A stretch of DNA of 64,000 nt, taken from contig NC_084931.1 in the NCBI RefSeq assembly GCF_958298935.1, positions 17,015,334-17,079,333 on the forward strand, read 5' to 3'. Positions 58,118 to 64,000 of this stretch are shown one piece after another (position 1 is the first letter of the stretch; each line of letters begins with the position of its first letter). The translations under genes and the position numbers were made by a program. The notes beneath the pieces were generated by a model. It was not told the DNA's origin and did not search any database. It was given only the letters and a program-made list of their open reading frames with translations. Origin of the DNA: Phragmites australis. Its lineage: Eukaryota > Streptophyta > Magnoliopsida > Poales > Poaceae.

Positions 58118-58281
58118 AGGATACCAAAAGAATATTGATTTTTTCTGGACCAAGCAATTGATAATGCGATTCAGTTATAGGTATATATCTTGTTGATGTA
58201 GGATTCCAAAAGCATATAGAGTTTTTTTTTCTGGATCAAGCAACTGGTAATGCGATTCGGTTATAAGCATATATCTTGGAT
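58118..58281. repeat. Tandem duplication, about 82 bp x 2, upstream of the WUN1-like gene
   Basis: Both copies (58118-58200 and 58201-58281) carry GGAT(A/T)CCAAAAG, TTTTTTCTGGA(C/T)CAAGCAA, ATGCGATTC(A/G)GTTATA and GCATATATCTTG-like ends. They lie just upstream of the TATA box and may duplicate promoter sequence. Confidence 0.8.
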
Positions 58282-61200
58282 TGTTGGTGCAAGTTAATTA
58301 TTCATCTACTCTTTCGACAAATGGCTTTTTGTGATCTCATAGACACATAAACCTTTTATGTTTATTCCTACATGGAAGTTGGAATATTTTGGTTCATGTG
58401 TTCCTTTTTCTGATTACAACTAGGACATATATGCACACACCGCTACACACGCATGTATAAAAATGAGCAATATATTTGAACATTAGTGCTCAGAGTCGTA
58501 TTCACACGACTCTACCACCAGACCTAGAGATGTTTGTCTTGTCTATGTTTCCCATAATACTATGGGGGTCTATGGATCATTTAGCTTGTCATTTTAAGCT
58601 CTAGTGGAAAAGCAACTACATATTTTTCAAACCAAATTTTAGTTCATGTGGTTGATTCTTCATCTTTCTATGTGGAATTTCCCCCCTGATTTTTTGTATT
58701 TGGAAGCAACAGTATATAGTTTTGAACACAAGCATTTTGAAAAACAGCTAACTAAAAAGTAAAATATCTAAAAATGGTTCTTCTTAACAAGACTCCCAGA
58801 ATATACCACATTTTCAGTTGGAGCCTTGGTAAATTACAAAGCTGTAAAATGCACCAATGGACCTATGGATTCATTGAATTGTACCTATTCATTTATCATC
58901 AATTGTAGGTAATTATTTGTAATATCTAAAGGGTGCCATATCTTTTGACGGAAAGGCATGTTTCCATGAGGAAATGTTTTCGGTTTCACAACTTCCACCA
59001 TGTCAACGAAAAGATGTCTAACCAAATTAAAGTATCTATTGAGTTTTTAAGAACAAATCGATACAATTTCAACCTTGTGGCTATAGTTCTAAATGTAATG
59101 TAGCATAGGCATAATGTGGATGCTGCATTAAGAGTTGATTTAAGAGTAGAAAGGGTTACATACGACGCAAACCTGCTGAGCCCATCTTTTTTTTCGAGGA
59201 ACTATCTTTTATTATCTGGTTTAACATCTTTTTGTTTCATCAGCATACCTCGATTCTATAAAAAATATACAACCATATTGACCCCATAGACCCAGATGTA
59301 ACTCCGCCGGACAGAACATAGCAGGCGATCAGACGGCTAACAATGACAGGTTTAGTTTTCAGTATTGAAAAATACAACGTTCCACATAATACAAACAAAG
59401 ATTAATCGATGACCATAGGTCAAATCCGACATGTATTTCCTATTGAATCATGGCATTGCCAAAGTGGATCCTCCAATTTGGACCCTGGCTAAAAGCTTCA
59501 TAAGAGACGGATTCCACTAGGAATCTGCATCTGCAGCCTGAAAATGAGCCTGTCCAGAAGTGAATTTCCAACCGCCGCGTGTGTTGTCTCTTGCAGCATA
59601 TCTGATTGACATCTGCCAAAGAATCTGACATTACAGTCCAAAGTAGCAAAGAAAAATTTACCCATCTTGCTTTTGGCGAAAGCTAGCGATGAATGCATCA
59701 CCCGGGGCTGGATCAAACGGTGAAGGCTCTGTCCGGTGAACAAGACCGACACGGGAAGCTTGATTACATTTTGAGTAGTTGTGTTAGTTAGCCTTTAACG
59801 TACTAGTATTCCCTGCATCCATGGACGATCATTGGTCAGTTTCTGCAGCAATGCATCATGCCTCAGAGCGTTTCAGGGGCTGCGGCAACTAGGGGAGGGC
59901 AGGGGACGAAAGGAGCAGAGAAGAAAGCAAGATACTAGGGGTTAGTGGTTGGTTTATCTGCTTGTACTAAACAAAAGGTTAGTGCGTCTAGATGCATGGA
60001 TTACATGAAAAGAATCAAAAGGATCATACTGATCTTGCATTGTATAGTTGCAAGTTGCGGTTTCGATCAAAAGCGCCTTTCGCGGTGATTTTTGGAAACG
60101 TAAGTTTGAATATCATCACTTTTTTTTTTTACCGACGGCTTCTTCGGTAGATTTACCTCTAAGTCTTCGATTTACGATGACTCTTTATTCTAAATTGGCG
60201 CTTTAGGACAGCGATTTGGTCTAATACGTGCTCCTTTGAAGTGACGCGCTGTCGACTTGTGACAGAGAGGTGCGGCGTGAGAGCAGGACTCTGCCGCCGA
60301 GTTGTGAGGGAGACAGTTGTTTGATTGGTTAGCGCGCGAGTTGAGTTGAGTTGGATTTGTCTGTTGTCTGGTTGTGCCATTTGGTGTGAACGTCGTTCTG
60401 TTCAAGTTGGATTGTATTGTTGTCTCGGGATTAGCTGCCAGTTTTCCTCTCTGAAATCGTGTATTTGTTAAGATTTTTAGATCAAGTTAATTCTCTTCTT
60501 TATATATATACTCACCCGGACCTTTAGCTCACTGTGATCTTTCGAAGAAAAAATATCATCACTTTTTATCCATGTTTCTGTCCGAAAATTTCTTAGGTTT
60601 TATCAGGGTCAGAAGATGCATTAATCGGTGGCTTTGGTACTTAAGCATCTTCATAAGAGTGGGTGTGGCCTGGAAATCTTGCATGGAATGTGGTGGTAAC
60701 TGGTAACTGAGGTTGCTTTGGCCAAGAAGCCCGGTCTCGAGGATATTTGGAGTACCCCAGTTCTCTCTGTTACTTGATATGCTTCATAGGTGGCTTTGAG
60801 TTTCGCTGTTTTAATTCTTAAAGTATAAGCTGATGAGGAAAAAAATAGACAATCCCCTCACTCCAGATAGTAAACTGAAAAGAAAAAAAGTTGGAAAACC
60901 CATCACGTACGTCTAGGCTAACTCCCTCCGGCCGGAAAAGCTAAATTAGAAGCATGCAGCAATTATTTTTCTTAAAGTCTTGTGCTAAGTATGTCCCAAT
61001 TTACATGCACTACCCCTGTTGGGAAACGGTAGAGAATATACTTCACTCCTTTCATATTTATGGGAGCCTACGATAAATTTTCTTGAAACTCCGCCAATTG
61101 TGCCTCAACTTAGGAATTTTTAGCTCTAATACCACATTGAGTTTTATACAATACCTAGTTCAGCTAAAAGCTCTGATGAAGAAAGATCAATAATATACTA

Positions 61201-61899
61201 TCACTTCAACATTGCCAACACAAATACTGGTTACACCGGAAACTAAGAAGAAAATTGGTTTCATCAATGATGATTAAGCCAAGTGACGCAATTTGATAAC
61301 TTATTCTAGATGTCCTCATTATATTCTGATCATCAGACTATATAAGCACCCTGCACCCGATGCTTATTCGATAAGGGGATCCCCGCAGAGAATAAGCATT
61401 AATTGAATGTTGGTAAAGAGCTTCACAGAATCATACTTGACGGCAAGCATATATTCCCCCTCGAAAACTGGTATCAACAATAGCCCATAGGACAAACAAG
61501 TCTCCTAGGCTAGAGCCTTCACGTTGCGGAAAATATTCGGTAATCTCTCTGCAGAATGTTTGATATGGAGAAAATTGAAATGGACAGCCGTGGAAGTAGT
61601 AAAGCATCACACATGATGTCAGTATCCTGCAATAGTGCATACCATTCGAAGAATAAGCATACCTGGAAGCTGGTCAACCTAGAAAATGTTAGTTCCATGA
61701 ATTTTCCATTTAATTTCAAGTATATCATATCTATATATGATGCAGCGTACCATGTCAAATATACTCATTTGATCAAGGATTGAGCAGCGCTCCAATGACT
61801 GGTTCCAACCGATGGTGTGGCGTCCCTTTCCCGTGGCAGTCACAAACACACAAAAAAGCTACTTTACATTGACTTACCATTGCTAGACATGTTATAGGC
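58282..61899. other. No gene seen; intergenic DNA
   Basis: Open frames at 59440-59752, 60159-60405 and 61431-61783 occur on both strands and none is recognised. 60.2-60.4 kb is GC-richer, and a TATATATATA stretch lies near 60502. No RNA gene or known repeat could be supported. Confidence 0.35.
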
Positions 61900-64000
61900 T
61901 GTAACACCCTAATTTTTTTATTTCATAATTTCCTAAAATTTATCAAGAATTTAATTAGGTTTAAATGAATAGAATAGGTAAAAACCTATTTTCTAAAATA
62001 AATTTAGTCTTGTCATAGGTTATATCTTGGTTGTATGTATTCATGCTAAGAATAGAAGCATTAGGGTTTTATTGTGTGAAAAATGAATTTTTAAAACCGC
62101 AAAGCGCGTCGTTTAATTTTGAAAAGGTTTGAAAAAGGTTTTTATAAAAAACAATTTCCTTTATCTCCCTTTGGGCCTAATATCCCTTCCCTCTTCTCTT
62201 TTTCTTTCTTTTTCCCTGCGGCCCATCTTTTTTTTCTCCTGGCTAAAGTCGCTGTGCAGCCCGAGCCAACCTCCACTCCTCCTTCCGCCTGGGCCGCTCG
62301 GTAGCCCGTCTCTGTGCCCGCCTCCCGCCTGGGCCGGCCGAAGGCCAAGCCCGGCAATCCCGCACCGCCGTTGCACAAAGGCGCCCGGCCAAATCCTGCC
62401 TCCTCCTCGCGTGTCGCCGCCAGGGGAGCCCACTTGTGTCGTCTCCTTCCTCACATTGCACCGCCCGAGTCCGAGCCGGACACGAGACGACTGCGCCACC
62501 ACCTCACTCGAGCCCAAATCTCAACAAACCCCCGAATCCGTGCTGATCTCCGCGTTTATCTGTTCCCCACCTATATAAATCCGCACCCCTCTTTTGATCT
62601 GTTTTTCCTCGAACCGAGCCGCCCTAGCTCTTGTCGTCGCCACCATTGCCGCCTCGGCTATGCTCGCTGCCAGCCGAATCCGCCTTCTTGTGCCATCGCC
62701 GACCCACGTGTGAGCTTCGCCGCCGCCAACCGAGTGCGCCGGTGCTCTCATCTTGGTGTCTCGGTCACTGGAGCTCCTTCCCCGTCGCGTCCCATGCACC
62801 GCCACCTCCTCCACCGCCGCCGACTACCTTCCTGAACCGCGCTGTCCGAGGTAAGCCGTCAAACGGGTTCACCGTCCACTTGTCTCTCTCCTCCACCAGT
62901 CGCCATCGTCCCTTGTGCCCAGCGACGAGATTTTCTCAGTTCGTCGTTGCCGTTCCCCTCCCGCCACTGTGTCTTGCCTAGCAGCCGACCCGACCGCCTA
63001 ATTCCCAGATGCGTTCTCAGCCGTCGGATCCAAAAAGAACGGCCATGATTAGATCGGGGAATAACCCTTCCCCAACTAACCACATGTCGCCACATGTCAC
63101 CTTCTTTAATCCAGTCAGCCGCCATTGCCACCTCATCGCCCACGTTAGCTGGCCACCTCAGCCTCAGAGCCCATGTGTCAATGCCACATCATCAGCCTTT
63201 ACCCAGCCAACATTAGTTTTATTTTAATTCGAGAAAAAGGTCAATGTTGCAATAAAGCCCTTGGACTTTTCTAAATTTACTAAAAAGCCCATGTCCTTTT
63301 ACATCTTAGTCCCTAAACTTTCTCATATTTGCAATAAGGTCCCTTTGTTTTTACAAAAAGGCCCCTTACCTCTCTATTTTATTCAAAATAAGTTATTTTC
63401 TTTTTCAGATTTAATCCAAAACTTGTTTTTAGCGTAACTTTCTCGTTTTAGCTCCGTTTTAGGCAATTTTCGCGCTCTCATGTTTGTAGCAGTGTGTACT
63501 ATCCTTTAGTACTTTTTTTTCATAAATGTTAGCTATTGTTTGGTATATTGTTCTTAGTTAGTTTTGGTGTGTGCTTTTCCGGTGTGTTTCGAGAGCAGAT
63601 GAGGAGCAGTTCGAGAATCTCCAGGACCAAGTCTTTGAAGAGTATGAGCAGCAAGTTGGAAGAGGCAAGTCTCCTTAAACATTTTGATCGAAGTTTTCAA
63701 ATGCGTTATTTATTTGAAACATGCATGCTTTTAATTTTGAATCTCATTTACTTATACTACCATGTTCTGTATATTCCTTGTCGTCTAGTTGTCAGTAGTA
63801 GTTTATCAGTATTTTATGCTTAGCTTTGCATAAGGGTATGGATGGGTTATTAGTTAAATATGATTAATGAACTATGCAACTATGAGTTAAAAATTATGGT
63901 AACTTGTGTGGCAACATGGAACTTAGGGATGTCGAGCAGAAGGTTGTTTGATGATGGTGCGTGAGGCACAAGTGTGTGAAACACTTTGGTGGGTGGTAGT
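61900..64000 (+). mobile_element. Partial long LTR, Ty3/gypsy-like, running off the window
   Basis: It starts TGTAACACCCTAATTTTT, a beginning shared by LTRs of large grass gypsy elements (Tekay/Del type suspected). AT-rich U3 sequence is followed by a C-rich promoter segment and a TATA box (CCTATATAAATCC, about 62570-62582) in + orientation. A C-rich leader with many chance open frames follows, then pyrimidine-rich and AT-rich sequence. A stretch at 63598-63665 (GAGGAGCAGTTCGAG and on) resembles the 3' LTR region of such elements. The end and internal region lie outside the window. Confidence 0.55.

Noticed and set aside
62119..63143. Cluster of open frames at 62.1-63.1 kb that looks like a GC-rich gene
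   Set aside because: It lies downstream of the TATA box inside a segment that starts like a gypsy LTR. The frames are Pro/Ser/Arg-rich, overlap on both strands and match no known protein.

Overview
This window is plant nuclear DNA, most likely from a grass (Poaceae). The evidence is intron-bearing genes with GT-AG borders, very GC-rich coding sequence in the intron-poor genes (55.5-58 kb), abundant LTR retrotransposon debris, and a MIR164 hairpin with a monocot-like mature sequence. The species is not determined. All calls were made by eye from the sequence; no alignment or database search was run.

Host genes, left to right. (1) A LURP-one-related (LOR) gene on +, three exons, 16992-18785. 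(2) A MIR164 locus on -, hairpin about 33140-33280, with a TATA box upstream. (3) A Rab21-like small GTPase on -, six exons, 40667-44418. (4) A single-exon DUF2985/PLAC8 membrane protein on +, 55493-57037. (5) A WUN1-like small protein on -, ending at 57408, tail-to-tail with (4) and lacking an obvious in-frame ATG. These genes do not form one pathway; they are separate islands among transposable elements.

Mobile-element layers. 2.5-10.8 kb holds a decayed Ty3/gypsy element of Tat type, broken by a solo LTR with a perfect target duplication (4403-6120) and by another LTR (7768-8285). 13.5-16.1 kb carries a minisatellite, a 156-bp foldback MITE with a 9-bp target duplication, and low-complexity DNA. 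20.2-29.3 kb is a cluster of same-orientation Sirevirus-type LTRs, including one Ty1/copia element whose integrase runs directly into its own LTR through an internal deletion. 30.8-32.7 kb is a young gag-only LTR retrotransposon (TR-GAG type) with near-identical LTRs, an intact gag and a 5-bp target duplication, inserted just downstream of the MIR164 hairpin. 39.5-40.3 kb is a copia integrase relic. 46.7-49.2 kb is another long LTR. 50.7-54.9 kb is a dead hAT element carrying a perfectly bounded solo LTR (51431-52863). From 61900 to the window end lies the start of a long gypsy-like LTR.

The points most worth a second look are the TR-GAG/MIR164 juxtaposition, a 99-bp in-frame candidate cassette exon that would interrupt the Rab21 P-loop, the missing AUG in the WUN1-like gene, and the MITE with a perfect 44-bp palindrome.
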